DNA of 64,000 bases from Marchantia polymorpha subsp. ruderalis (Eukaryota > Streptophyta > Marchantiopsida > Marchantiales > Marchantiaceae): assembly GCA_037833965.1 (NCBI GenBank), contig AP031356.1, positions 5,788,501 through 5,852,500 on the forward strand, read 5' to 3'. Both the position numbers and the translations under genes were made by a program. Positions 34,970-48,430 of the stretch are shown in pieces. Below the pieces are notes generated by a model. That model saw only the letters and a program-made list of their open reading frames with translations. It was not told where the DNA came from and did not search any database. Within the stretch, counting starts at the first letter, position 1; each line of letters begins with the position of its first letter.

Positions 34970-37500
34970 TTATATCCACTACAAGATTAAATCAACTTTA
35001 AAATTATATAAGTAATTAATTCGTATCACATTCACTAGATTAAAAAATCAATATATGTGCATGCGGTAATGAAAATATTTTAGCACTTGATGATGTTATA
35101 AATAAAGTTTGACATATGATACTAAATCAAACACTGAAATTTGCATTTGTGGGCATGTCATGTTTCTATGAATCTTCAACATTGAAAGCAATCAAGTATT
35201 CACCCTTTAATCTATGTTTGGACTGAACTGCTCATCCAATACAATTTAATCTAAGCAGAGCAGAAGTAGTATAAAATTTACAATAGTATGATTTGAATAC
35301 TAATATTATGACATCAATCTAGTCAAGAAATCTCGTAGGTGAAGATAGAATACCCATGAGATGCAGGTTTGCATCAGAGAAAAATATGAACTCTGAATTA
35401 CTCTCACAGTCATGTCTTACTCATTCATATACAATATGTTTCTAAAATCTCAAACTTTTGTAATCAATCTACTTTTTTAAAATTCAAAATGTACATACCT
35501 GAAATACTTTGACATATTGTGAGAAAAAACCTTCAACTTTCAGGAGATAAAATAACTTTATTTTGAAAAAAATTTCTACTCTTAATATCTGTAGTTGCAA
35601 TATAAATGGAATTTTGCTTTAAAACTTTCTTTACATTAAGTTATTATTTTCAAATATTTTTGACTTAATAATTTTTTCTGATTGCTTCATTATTTTACTC
35701 CTAAGCAAACTGGTGTAATATGAAGTCCTTGAGATATTTTTTGATCATTTGAGCTTTTACACCAAAAAAAATTTGAGGTTATATCTTATGTGCTTCTTAC
35801 TTTAGATTAGAAAATTTGACAAACAAACTCCTGAAAATATTTTATGAGTATGAGCAAAATCAAGCAAAGCAATATAGAAATCAAAATCATATTCATTGCA
35901 GATTTATAACAATTCTTATTTTGGAGTTGAAAACACATTCTGTTAATGAAGAGTACAAATTTCAAATATTATATTTATGTTGAATATTAAATCTTGAATA
36001 TTCAAAATTATATATCGCCATCAGATTTGCTTTATTCATTTTTTAGTAAGACCATAAAAATGTATGCTTCGTATTGTTAATATAGCATCAAAGATGCTAC
36101 ATCAGACACTACATCTCAACATTTGTTTCAGTCAAGAAATTACATGCTTCCTTCACGTTACTCATGCATTATTGTACACATTGTAATCAAAGACTCGACG
36201 AAAATTGTTGAATGCTTATGATTATTTTTCCAAAGAATATAATATTTAAACAAGAAAAATAAATAAATAAATATCTGACAATGAAAATTAATATAAACAT
36301 TTTTTTACATAAGATAAACTGTAAGTAATTTTCATGTTTAAATTTAATAAAATAAAACTAAAAATACTTGATAATAATTTAAAACAACATATAAAAATTA
36401 TCATGAATTTTTTATTTTATTAATAATATATATAAAATCACAGTATAAAATCGAATGTTTAAAATATAATCAGAATATATATATACGAAAAATCATTGCA
36501 AGCATTAAAGAGAGTAAACCATAATTAAAAAAAACAATGACTTTGTAAAAAATTTGTGTAAGATTTCAAAACCTAAATAGTCCATTTTTTTCTTATAAAA
36601 TTAAAAGAAATTTTGAATTTAATATATATATTGAATTTTTTATTAAATTTTGTGAAGTTATTTTTTTTTCAGATTATAATTTAAAATAGTGACACAAGAA
36701 AATAAATAATTTTCATGTTAAAAATATCCAATCAACTCTAGAAATGAAAAAATACATGGATTTTTATCATATGTAAATGTTCAATAATTCAACTCTTTGA
36801 ACATCACACTTATTTAGCCATTAATTGAGACATAACTTTGTTTAAAAATTAACTTTATTATTTCATGATAAAATTTGGGGATTTATACTAAAATAAAATA
36901 TATTCATCTATATCAAAAAGTACAAATTGTTAATTATTCTAACTTAAATTGTCCATGATCTATTATTAAGGATACTAATTAAAATAACATTGATTATTTT
37001 GTGAATTGTTTTAGTAGTGTAATATATTTTTGCAATCATGACACATGAAATATGTGATTTTCATATGTGATGAAATTTCTAACTTGTATGATATTTTTAT
37101 CAACACGTTTTAATATCACAAAAATACAAATGAATCAAGGGTTAAACTTTTGTGTTATAAAAAGAGACAAATTTGTTTTAAGTTGATTAACCTTTATCAT
37201 TAATTTGCTTTACTTTCTTTGTCGATTTCGACCTATCAACAAAACTTTTTTGCTCGATTTAGTATTATGTGAATATATTTCATAAACTGTTGATCATGGC
37301 TACTTTGATTGAGAACTAATTTTCTTTCAAAAATTTCATCAGACTTTATGCAATAATGACATGAATATTGTACATAACGTAAACTGAAAACACAATACTT
37401 GTTACATTTACAAAATTGTAGTATGAACATTCCACAAAGATCAAAAAAGAGTAACATACATTTTGTTATATTCCACAATTCTATTAGATTTTTTATTTCA
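34970..37500 (+). repeat. Probable third diverged copy of the long AT-rich repeat
   Basis: Weak collinear similarity to 24,940-26,600 and 41,540-43,000, for instance around 35,090-35,260 and 36,110-36,240 ('catgcattattgtacacatt', 'aatgcttatgatta'). Strongly decayed. 34,480-34,970 before it is AT-rich with nothing recognised. Confidence 0.35.
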
Positions 37501-37704
37501 TTATTATTTTGAAAATATAAGCTGCTAGTATTGATAATTTTGTTTTTATAAAACTAAATAAGACTTTCTAAAATAAACTTGTAAAATGATTGACTATGTT
37601 AGTAATAAAGACTTCGTTCAATTCGTGATTTACAAACACGACATCGAAGTACAATTGAGTAAGTTGTGGACCCGTCATTGTTTTAGTGAGTGGTTTGATG
37701 TGGA

Positions 37705-38882
37705 TCATATTGCTTGCAACTCGTTCATTCGTCATTGCAGTTGCGGACTCCCACTACCTTTTTACTAGTACTGCTCTTTTGATCTTATTTATATTACTCA
37801 CTAACTCTACATAGAACCCTGCTTCCTTCTCCACAACATACTTCTCTCTCTTCCTATCTAGATGTTACATTATAATGCATGAAGTCGGGGAAGGAAACAA
37901 TTGACTTCCTCAATTACTCCTCCGATGACTTCTTCTCTGCTTCGGGTCGTACCTCTTCCACATGTGGTGGGGGCGATGGAATCTCGGGGGCGTCTGACAC
38001 TGTCCCACCAACTTGTGCAACTACCTGTTTGAGTATCTACTCACTCACTTTGAGTTCCTTTACTAGCTCTTCACTTGTCTTCGCCTGAGACACTTTCTCA
38101 TTCTCCATCGTTCTCATCTACTCCGAAGATGGAAAACTTGGACTAACTGTCGCCGTCCGCTCCTCCGAGGTGGCTCTTCGGGTTGGACATTGTACTCCTC
38201 GTCTGTGTCCTCGCTCGACTCAATTGCCAACACTTCCTACTACTTCAAAAATAGCTTCTTCTCATCCTTCGTCAATAACCTCATACCTCGATAGAAATTT
38301 ACTAAGTATGAGGTTATGTGATTAATCAAACCTCCTTTCCATCGGGTGCTGACGTTGATCCAAATTAGGTCTTTGAAGATCTTCGCTAAATGAAATTGCT
38401 TTCTCTTCAATGGGCGTTCGAAGAAGCCGACTTGTTATGCGGAGATGTAGGTCGTGTGTTGCGGTCGCAGAATATGCATGATTTTCAACGCAATCGCACG
38501 CCTCTTTAGGTCCTTGTAATCTGCCGTCTTCCACCCATTTGTCTTCAACCTCGCGTTCTTGAAGAGAGTAGCAAATGTAAATTCTTCCGCGCGCTTAATG
38601 TTAACACTGTCCTTCTTGAACTTGTAATCTCCGTTTGTCCGTGCACACAGTAATAGCACCTTCCTCTAGTGATCGATTGTCCACAGCATTGGATTGCCCT
38701 AGAGATCATCCCCCCTTGTTATCAATCATCTCCTTGTAGATGGTCGCTGAGACGCAATTTTAATCCCATAGCAAGAAATCCATATGTAGCTCGACGAGCT
38801 CTCGCCGATAGGATCGCAACTCCTTGTAGAGCACTTTCAGCGGAACCAATTTCCGCACCTTAGCTGTAGTGGGTGGCGTCAT
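37705..38882 (-). pseudogene. Coiled-coil family, copy 4 (N-terminal half only)
   Basis: Aligned with copy 1, this copy keeps the true-looking start (ATG 38,882-38,880, MTPPTTAKVRKLVPLKVLYK), the N-terminal domain (NIKRAEEFTFATLFKNARLK near 38,560-38,620; KRRAIALKIMHILRP near 38,460-38,510) and the middle region as far as the LEITFPEF-like block. The C-terminal coiled coil and 3' flank are missing. It has many stops (TAA near 38,760; tandem TAG near 38,240) and frame shifts. It lacks the solo LTR of copy 1, which confirms that the LTR is an insertion. Its upstream flank (38,883-39,310) matches that of copy 2. Confidence 0.75.
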
Positions 38883-39479
38883 ATCTCCAGTGGCGTTTTC
38901 GCTGCTATCAAAGTCGATGGATTGCAATTTCTCTCTCTTTCTCTCGATGTCGCAATGTCGGCGCGAATGTGTTTGTTTCGTGCCCTTACCGTCAACACCC
39001 TAACGTTTCCCACATGCGCACAAATTGCTACTCTCAACGGGTGCAGAACTTGACCATCCCTTCGCAAATTCAAATTGGAATTCATCGTCTTTGCCAAAGG
39101 TCCGATTATTGCATCATCAAAAATGGCTGCGCCGATGGTCTGAAGGTCTTCGGCCCAAGGCAGATTTCATTTTACTTCTACTAACTTACTAAATCTCCAG
39201 TAATTCTCCAAACTTCTATAACTAAGTACTCATATGTGTACGCCCTACCGCAAATATGTTTAAGTTTTTGTCATTCATGCAAAAATAAAAAAAACTAAGC
39301 ACCACAATACCCCGCCAATCGTTGGTATCTTTTGAATGTGATTGTCCTTGGATCACAATATGTGCAATTACATAAATGGATTGACGTGATGATCTAAGAA
39401 CATTTCATATTCCACTTTGTTAGTCAAGTGTACACTTATAATCTTTTTGTAAGTGATAGATTTGTTATCACAATCAAGA

Positions 39480-39907
39480 TAAATTATCGATAGTATCTAG
39501 TAGGAAGGAGTCAATGAGTTCAGAAGATGCATAGCCTTCTTCATGTCATAAAGCTACTCCCTTTTACTCTAGAGATTTAACAACAGATCATTGAAGGAAT
39601 GAATGTGATCATGGATTCTAAAATTGGAGCAAAGGTTGAACTTCAACATCCTCATATATATGTTCGTCATGTGTGACATAATCTTTTGATGAAATTGTCG
39701 TTGAAGAGCATCAAAAATTTGCGTGAGCTCGACATACTCCTCAATCTATTTCATAATCAAAGTATTTAGATACTCCATAATCATATAGACCGCATGTTCT
39801 CATGAATCATTCCATTTGATGTTGCTGATGTTGACAAGTTTATCTTTCAGCAACATAGCGAAATCCATACAGTTCAACTTACCTTTTACTTGCTCTTTAG
39901 AAACCAT
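39480..39907 (-). pseudogene. Copia gag remnant
   Basis: From ATG 39,907-39,905 the minus strand reads MVSKEQVKGKLNCMDFAMLL, then IEEYVELTQIFDALQRQFHQ, then HDHIHSFNDLLLNL, and MKKAMHLLNSLTPSY. These fall in the order of Copia gag (retrotran_gag-type) with the 'hIxxFNDLLxxL...kAxxLLxSLPxSY' signature, broken by at least four stops. No pol was recognised downstream (below 39,480). Confidence 0.7.
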
Positions 39908-40319
39908 GTAATCACCTCGTTCATCAAAGGATATAATGTTGTACCCTAATACTCCTAACTGCTTTAATGTCATATTTGTTTGTCAAAAAATAGAGATATG
40001 GCAATTTTCACAAAACTTGTTTCCTTATGAATTATCTTTCATCTTTCAACAAAAATATCCATATGCACTTGTCGTGTATAGTGCTATCCAATGATAGCCA
40101 ATTTGCTTATATTTTGATAAAATTTATGTCGCACAAAATATGGTGTACAAAACATTCTTCCCGATAAATTATTCCTTATGAACAAAATATGCCCAACAAA
40201 TGAAATATTTGAATGTAATATTTCAGAAGCTATCCACACTTTTTTTATTCTTCCCACAACTACACAACCTACCCGTCAAGCCTTACTAAAACTGCTCAAA
40301 TGTGTACTAATTTTTGCTA

Positions 40320-40760
40320 CCAGAGAAAATCAATTAAAATGACAGTTTTGAAATCATATTTACTATATCAAGTGACCAACATCTTTTCATCAAACTATGG
40401 AAATATTTTTTCAGCAAGACTTGTATGATCTTTGACATCAACATCAACCATTTGAACATGTTTCTTTCAAAGTATCATGTTTATAAATTCCTGAATAAAA
40501 GAATAATTAAGCACACATTATTTGAATATAATTTTATGTCAATGATTCCTATAATGTAATTCAATCCAAACATAGCACATGTCATATACAATTAGCATTG
40601 TTATGATTTGGAAACTTTTTTAGATAAGACACTATTCAACTAATCAATTAATTAAAATTTATGAAAGATCAAAATTATGGGTTTTTTAAACATTGCCATA
40701 CCCATGTCTTAATTATTCTTTGCAAATATCTAACTTTCAAGTTTACTCATTCTTTGAAAA
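40320..40760 (+). repeat. Partial copy of the AT-rich dispersed repeat
   Basis: Matches the part of the repeat beginning 'gacagttttgaaatca' (24,949; 41,544), for about 400 bp, directly upstream of the longer copy B. 39,908-40,320 before it holds nothing recognised. Confidence 0.55.
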
Positions 40761-40969
40761 TAATAAAAATATTAACTTAAAAAAATTTAAATAAAAAAAA
40801 CTATATAAATCAACAATTGAGATAAAAGAAAAAAGAAAAAGACAAGAAAGATGAAAGAAGTAAGATACATAAATTATTTATAATCATCTAAAATTTAATT
40901 ATTTGAAAATTTCTGTAAAGGAAACAATAGAATTGAAATTTTTTTCAAAATAAAAATAAAAATTTGAAT

Positions 40970-43900
40970 ATATGTTTGTGCCAAATGAAAATAAAAAAAA
41001 ATATCTTTTTACTAAATTTCAAAGGTTAATACAAATTAAAATTTAAATCTATAGTTTCAATGATTTCTATTGAGAAATCAACATAAATTTTTTATTTTTT
41101 TAATTTTTTTATAAAAATCATACAAAGCATATGAAAATTTTTTTGGTATGAATTCCTTTTTGCAAAAAAATTTAAATTTCAAAAATTAAAATTTGAAATT
41201 ACGTTTTTACTGAAATTAAATCCAATATTCAGTACAATATAATTAAAAAGCATATACTCCTTTTTCATATGTGAAACATCACATTAAGAATAAAGAAAAA
41301 GTAAACTATGCTAAAAAGTAAATAGCATAGGTCAAACTTCAAAGTTCAATGTAAAAATCTACAATCCATAAAAGCAAGAAGAATAGATCCGTTGAAAAAT
41401 AGAAATATAAGTCTCTGAATATTTTATTATCAAAATATTTTGTAAATATCTTTAAAGATATGTGTAAGAATGATAATGATATTGCACTAGAATGATAGTA
41501 ATTTTCAAGAACAAAGATAATCTATTCAATTATAAATTAAATGACAGTTTTAGAGTCACATTTACTCTATCAAATGACCAAAATCTTTGCATCAAATTGT
41601 GAAATTTTTTTGCAGTTAGATGTATCTGATGTTTCACATCAAATTCAACCATTAAAACATGTTTTTTTTTCAAACTATCATGTTTATAAAATCTTAAATA
41701 GTAATAATAATCAAGCACACACCATTTGAGTAAAATTCTATATATTCAGTATATTTCAATCCAAACATAACACAAGTCATATAGCTTTTGCATTTTTATG
41801 ATTTTATGATGAATTTGAACAAATTACTTTAAATAACATACTATTACATGAGTCATTTCACTCGAGTTTGCCTAAGATTTAATTTTCAAATCTAGAAGCA
41901 TGGTCTTAACAAAGTTTTAATTCTTCTCTATAAGTATCTAACTTTTATATTTAATCAATTTTTACAAAATATCAACAAAATAGAATTCAACAACTTTATA
42001 CTTAAAAATGTCAAATTTTGATGATGAAATGCTTTTATCTTAAAAACTTATAAATATCTATAAAACACATAAATATTAAGATACATTTTGGGTCAGAAAA
42101 TTTTTTATAAAACAGGAATACTTTATATGTTAAAATTTTGCAAGAATTTTCATTAAATTAAATTTAAAAATATTTATTTCATTTTTTGATTCTTGAGCTA
42201 AAATTTTGATTTAACCTCTTTTGAATAAATTATTGATTGCTTTACTTTTCAAACATATATTTTCATTCAATTAATCATTTATTGTGTTTTTTAATTACTC
42301 TAAATAAATAAATTAACAAATAAAGTTTTGAAAATATATTACAAACATGCATGAGTTTATACATAGCAACAAATATTCATAATTCAATAATAAAATTATA
42401 TTAATTTATAAATTTATAAAAATTAATTTGTTAAAGTCTTGTAAATAATATTGTATATGTTAATGAATATAAATTTAAACTTATCATCGTGAAAGATGGA
42501 ATCTTAAAATTTTCAAAATTGATATCATCACAAATTGACTCGTATATGAAACAACGACAAATAATTAATTACTTTGGAAAAATCGGCAAACTTTATAGGC
42601 ACCACATTAATCTTTATATTAAGCATCACATTTTTTTCACATTACTCCTTATCTTGATTCAAGATTCACATATTTTCTATACCTTATTCATGCAATGTTG
42701 TGCATTATTTTGCCATTGCAGTTTTGCATCAATATTCTTTTTTCCAAATTTTCAATCATAGGTACCAAACTTTGATAGCATTTTTTGTTTAATTAAATGT
42801 ATTTAAGCATTCATCAAAGAATATTACATCTACAAAACCACAATTAACGATAGATTTCTTAGAGTTTGTTGAAAAATATTACCCATATTATTCAATATCA
42901 ATTATATTACTAAATTTCTGAATATGATGAAATTTACCTGAATTAATCAAGACATATATTTACTCAAAAAATATATATTTTATGATGTGAAATTACTTTA
43001 TTCCTTATTCATTATTTATTTAATTATTTATGTTTAAAAATTAAAAATTAAAAATAGTATTATATTATATATATATGAATATATTTTTAAACAGATGAAA
43101 TAATATTTTTTTTAATTTTATAAAAAAAATATCTTTGCTAGGAAGCCTTATTATTTTGGTATCCCGAATTCAAGAGTACGTCTGATACGAGGTATTTATA
43201 ATCATATGTGAAAAATGCATAAAATAATATATCATCTTTGAAAATAATAGAAAATAAAAAAAATGTTTATTTATAAATACACTGAACAAAAAAATGATAA
43301 TCACAAAAATAAAAAATTTGGAAAATAAATTGGAATATAAAATACAAAATTGTATCATAAAAAAAGAAAAGAAAAAGAGAATGTTAATACACAATGAACA
43401 TTTAATTATTTGGGATTTATTTGATTTATATTTATGTATGGTATATGATTGTTGCTGAAATGAAACATCACATGAAAAATAACATATTACTTCAAATTAA
43501 CAAAAAATCATTGTGATGGCATTGAATGTGATTAAAAATTTTCAGTTGAAAATTTTTGTGCAAAAATCAACAAATTTTTCAAAATCATTTCCAAGATTTG
43601 AAAATTTACAAATTTTTTGTGTAGTTTTAAATTGTCAATATTTCATCTATTTAAGAAGCAAAAATCTTCCTTCCAAATCAAAAAATTAAAATATTTAAGT
43701 TTTACTCTTCCGGATTCTTGAAATAAAATAAAAGAACATGCAAAAAAAAAATTGGAAATTATTTTAATATTCAAAGAAGTGGATGTAAAAAGAATTGGAA
43801 AAAATCTAGTTTAATTTGAGTTGGAGATTGTTTTAAGGCAGAAGTAGTTATACACTCAAAATTTTCAGGTATACATCATGGATAGATTCGATTGAATTAG

Positions 43901-44462
43901 GTGCTTTATGACTGAAAAGAAAAGCACTAGATACATCGCATGTTCTCTGTTCAAATTTCAAAATACTAGATAGAAAGATCAATCCATCAACTGGCTTGTC
44001 TAGAAAGACATCGTATGAATGTCTCAGTTTTAAGAAATATATCTAAAATCATTCATCTTGTGCTATTGTACTTAAAAGAATGGAAATTTTAAAGAGAACG
44101 TTGAAAAGACGTAAGACTTTTCAAACAACACTTGCTGAAAGTCTATCTCTTTGTCCTGAATCTACTTGCCACTGAAAATCTATGTTCTATTAAAGTTAGT
44201 AGGATTTACTAATTCCTCTCTGGATCAAATTGATAAATTTCAAGTTTTCAAAAGTTATACTGAAGGATTGTCTTGAGAAAACCAATGAGACAGTTGTCTT
44301 GGGCAGAACACTTTCATATTTACAGGTCTCTTTTGATTCTGCCAATTTCCTTGTTTGCGATGTGTCAAATGTTATGTAGACTTGGGCGTCTTGACTTTAA
44401 AAAGTAAAAAAACTGGCCCGAGTCCATCTCAATAAAATTGTTCTTTGTTTGTTTCTTCTGTT
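40970..44462 (+). repeat. Long AT-rich dispersed repeat, copy B
   Basis: Collinear with copy A (23,690-27,750), without the Emigrant-like insertion. It ends with the 300-bp unit (43,830-44,113) and a further shared 350 bp ('acagttgtcttgggcagaa', 'ccttgtttgcgatgtgtca', 'agtccatctcaata'). No coding region was recognised. Confidence 0.6.
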
Positions 44463-46680
44463 CGTTATAGATGTAAAATATGTATTTCATGTAAGAGAAT
44501 AAATATCTATGCGTATATTGTGTGTGTGTGTATATATATATATATATTGTATAGTTTGAAAAAATCTAAATCAACAGTAATGTTTTGTGTAATCAGAAAT
44601 TTTTATGATTAAAATTTATCAATAACTTTCATTTTCATCTATTTAAAATATAAATGATTGGTATTAGGTTGAAATGTGTTTTATATAGTATTTTCAATCT
44701 TCGAAATATTTTAATTAAGTAGAAGGAAGAAATAAAAATTTATATAAATAATATAGTTACAAATAATTGTTCTATACAATTTTTGTAAATTAATATTTGT
44801 ACATTTTTGTTTTCAGGAATAAATCCAATGAGAATTTATGTTTGAATTGTATACAAAATATTAAATAAATTTTTTATTGATCATATAGAATGAATCATAA
44901 AATATTTTTGTTCTGACTCAAGTCTTAATAATTATATGTATTCTGATGTAATATCACTTTTATTTCATAATTACTTTTTTGCATGGTCATTACATGTTGC
45001 CTTTTTTTTCCAAACGTCATATTTTTAGCTAAGCCTTTACTGCACTTGATATGATACAATATATAAATCAAACCAAAATTATAAAATTTGTGACAAACAA
45101 AAAACTGCATCCATTATATTTATCTAATAATGATTAAAAATATCCACATATTGCAAAAAAGTATTGATTTGTAAATGATCTGAAACAAAAATTTGATGCA
45201 TGCTCATTCTAGCAAAAGAACCAATTTACTTATACTTTTGGAATATTTCAATTTTTTTTGTCAGCAACAAGTATATAGATTAAAAAATTTCATTATTAAC
45301 ATAGATGAAATGATAATCATAACTATGAGATTTTTAAAGATATAAATGGAACAAAAATATCAAAACCAAAAAAACTAACACAATTACATTTCATTGAATT
45401 TGAAAAAAATAACACTGTTAATAAATGTTTGTTTCCTTTTTTCGTAATAAAAATTTATTCTAAATCCAAAAAGATACATGAATATAAACATTCCGAAGTA
45501 TTTTGTTAAAAATAACTGAAAATGGTCATATATCCAAATGAAAAAATTTTAAATATATTTGAACTTAGTTCAAGTATAGAAAACATGTAGTTAAAGTTTT
45601 CTATAAAAATAGTTAATGATATATGCCAAAATCATTTTGTTGCTCAAAAAACAATTCTCCAAGTTCTATAAGATATACTATATTTTAGGTTTTATTTTCT
45701 GGAATTTTTAAAAAATAATATTTATGTTTTAAACTTTTTTTAATTGCAGAAATAATATATACATTATTGTACATCTTATGTAGTTTTTTATAACTATTGT
45801 TTCTTTCAATCATAATAATTGTCAAGAAAAATATTGTTGATACATTTATTGTCGTTAAATTATATTGAACAAATATTTTGCAACATTTGAACTAGTGTTC
45901 TACATCAAAATAATGTACCTATTTTGATCAAAAATTCGATTTTTTTCCTTAAATCCTAAATATGATTTTCTCAACAAACTAACTTTAAATAAAAAATTTT
46001 AATTGTTCTTATTAAAATAATTAAATTTGAAAGAAAATTTGTAAATTTTGATGACTCTATCAAACACATCTCATTGAAGACTACATATTTCAGAATAAAT
46101 GAATATCTTTGTTTCTAATTATTTTTTATTGTTAAAGAAAATAATAAGAAGCAAAATTTTGTTTAGTTGTCAAAAAATTATTTTAATGATTTTTAAAAAA
46201 TAAATAAACATTTGTATTGGTGTTTTATTATTTAATTATCTTATTGAATAGTGAGACTTAAGTGATCAAATATGAATATTTGAAATTTTCATTTTTTTTT
46301 CAAAGACGCGTTTATATTGAATTTTTTAATACAAAATTATCATGAATTAAATTTTATACAAACATTTATTTTGATTATAATTTCATTTATCAATATATGA
46401 ATAATGCATCGATGTAATATTCATAAAATTAATACAATGTGTGTAAACATGAAATATAAGAAATAAAAGAAATAATTTGGTAAATTTTTGTTTAATTGAA
46501 ATTTTAAAATATTAGTACTTTATTACTGAATTTTCTTAAATATTTTTATGAAGATAAAATTGTTGTATGACTTTTTGAGATATTTTATTAATTTTACTTT
46601 TTAAAAAAAAATCATTATATTCATTTTGGTGATTGGAAGCTACAAATGATCAATTTGTTGTATGCCATATAACTAAAGTA
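44463..46680. other. AT-rich region, no gene seen
   Basis: Very AT-rich with a (TG)n(TA)n tract at 44,520-44,548. No motif or frame of interest. Confidence 0.5.
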
Positions 46681-46684
46681 TGCA

Positions 46685-48100
46685 ATGTTAAAGATCAAAT
46701 CCAAAACCATGGAAGATAAGATGTGGAAGAAATTAGATACTCATGCACTTCGTCTTCTTTGTGTTACAATTTCAATGGATGTGGCTTCACATGTTGCCAA
46801 TGATATCACAACCTTTGTATTTATCAAGAGACCTTCTGATTTATTTGAAAAGCCTTCAATATCCAACAAGATTTAATTTTTTTGACGGCTATTTCAACTT
46901 TAAATGGCGGAAGTCGTGTCCGTGACGGAGCATATAGTCAAGTTTAACCATATTGAATGAATTGAAAGAGATTGCATATACCTTGGTTGATGAATTGTTT
47001 GCACGTTGCTTGTTGATTTCTATGTCAAAGAGTTTATCAACTATTGTAAAGATGATTTTTGGTCAAAAGAAAATAACATTTTGACTATGTTTGTGAACTC
47101 ATCATTAGCAAATATATTTGAAAATTTGAGCGAGATGAAATAAGTGTATCGATCAAAGGGATCAAGAGAGTCAAAGAAATAAGAACCAGAGTAGATTCAA
47201 GTTGAGAGGATGAAATGAACCTTGAACCAAATGTGAGATGAAGTGTTGGAATTGTGTCAAAAATAGTTATTTGAAGCGTGACTGTAATGCATCTAAAAAG
47301 TCAAAGAAGTTAGGAGACTAGTCCAATTTGATGTATGCAACAACCAAGTAAGATTTATATGATGCTATAGTTTTATGTGTAGACATATCAATTTTAGAGT
47401 CATGTGTTTCTTTCCATTATAGTTATGGTAAATAATTAATGAAAATTTGTTGCAATTGAATAATATGAAAAGTATTCATAATTGATGGTACTACTTAGAG
47501 ATTATCCTACAATTGCTTGCAATCTTTTAGACATTACATGCAAATCAAAGCTGATGTTCATATTGAGTTGAGCAATGCTCAACTCAATGTATATTTGTGA
47601 GCAATGCTCACAAATGAACATTGCATGATGTTTGATACTGACTATGATTAAAAAAGAATTTAATCTATGTGGGCTAATGGGATAGAGAGTGATAAAGTAA
47701 TATCTTTGGAAAATGTTATTTGAAAATAGTAAAAAGAGCTATAGTTGTAGCACAAGTCACTAAGACAAATACTCTTTATCTAAATCACAAAAAAATAGAC
47801 TTGGTAGTAGTTGCGGAAATTAAGATCAATCCAATCTTGTGACATAAGACATTGGGACAGATGAGTGATAGAGGTATGAAGGTTATAGCATCAAAATGTT
47901 TGTTGTAGCATATGTAAATGATTGAAACTGACTTTTTTTTATATTGGTTGCTTCGCAAATAGAAGCATCTTAATTTTTCAAAAGTAGGACTTGAATTTAA
48001 GGAAGTTGAGCTAAAACTTGTGCATGTCATCGGACTAATGTCATGAAATGCGTGAATGAACGTGCAAGTGTTTGAGTTTGGAGCTTGTGTCATCATATTT
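46685..48100 (+). mobile_element. Ty1/Copia gag to pre-integrase remnant
   Basis: The + strand gives, in Copia order, gag (MEDKMWKKLDTHALRLL at about 46,709; MAEVVSVTEHIVKFNHI at about 46,900), a zinc knuckle CWNCVKNSYLKRDC (47,244-47,285) in which the usual His is Tyr, and a GAG-pre-integrase block HKTLGQMSDRGMKVIASKCL (about 47,840-47,905), where the expected preceding Trp codon is TGA. Protease is only faintly visible, and most of the integrase and all of the reverse transcriptase are absent. Stops and frame shifts show it is dead. Confidence 0.78.
47562..47615. repeat. Two adjacent perfect odd palindromes sharing one core
   Basis: A 27-bp palindrome (47,562-47,588) and a 23-bp palindrome (47,593-47,615), each perfect except for the unpaired central base, share the core gagcaatgctc. 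Both would form tight hairpins. Confidence 0.9.
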
Positions 48101-48210
48101 GTGTGGAGGTTTTATTTATACAAGCCATCTTTGTGAAACTCAATTCTTGTAATTCATGTACAATCAATTTCAACTATTCAGAAGCTACAAGAATCAAGTT
48201 ACACATAGAC

Positions 48211-48430
48211 AAGAAGACTCTCGATTCTTGTTATTGTTAATCTTCTATGTAGCCTTAAGACAGTGAAAGTAAGAAGATCAAAACAACAAGAGTGATCTTT
48301 TGTGCAATTTCTATGATGATTCACAACCGTGAGACTAAGAAGATCAATATAGTGAATGTGATTCTCTGTGCTGCATATATGCAACCTCAAGACAATGAGA
48401 GTAAGAAGATTAAGATATTGAGAATACTAT
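48211..48430. repeat. Four degenerate units of about 60-66 bp
   Basis: The motif aagaagat/c recurs at 48,211, 48,271, 48,337 and 48,403 with partly conserved surroundings ('gacagtgaaagt', 'gacaatgagagt', 'gtgagact'). Spacing 60, 66, 66. It may belong to the Copia LTR or be an independent tandem repeat. Confidence 0.65.

Noticed and set aside
37586-37768. 60-codon + strand frame
   Set aside because: Overlaps the start of the minus-strand coiled-coil copy 4 and has no features of its own.
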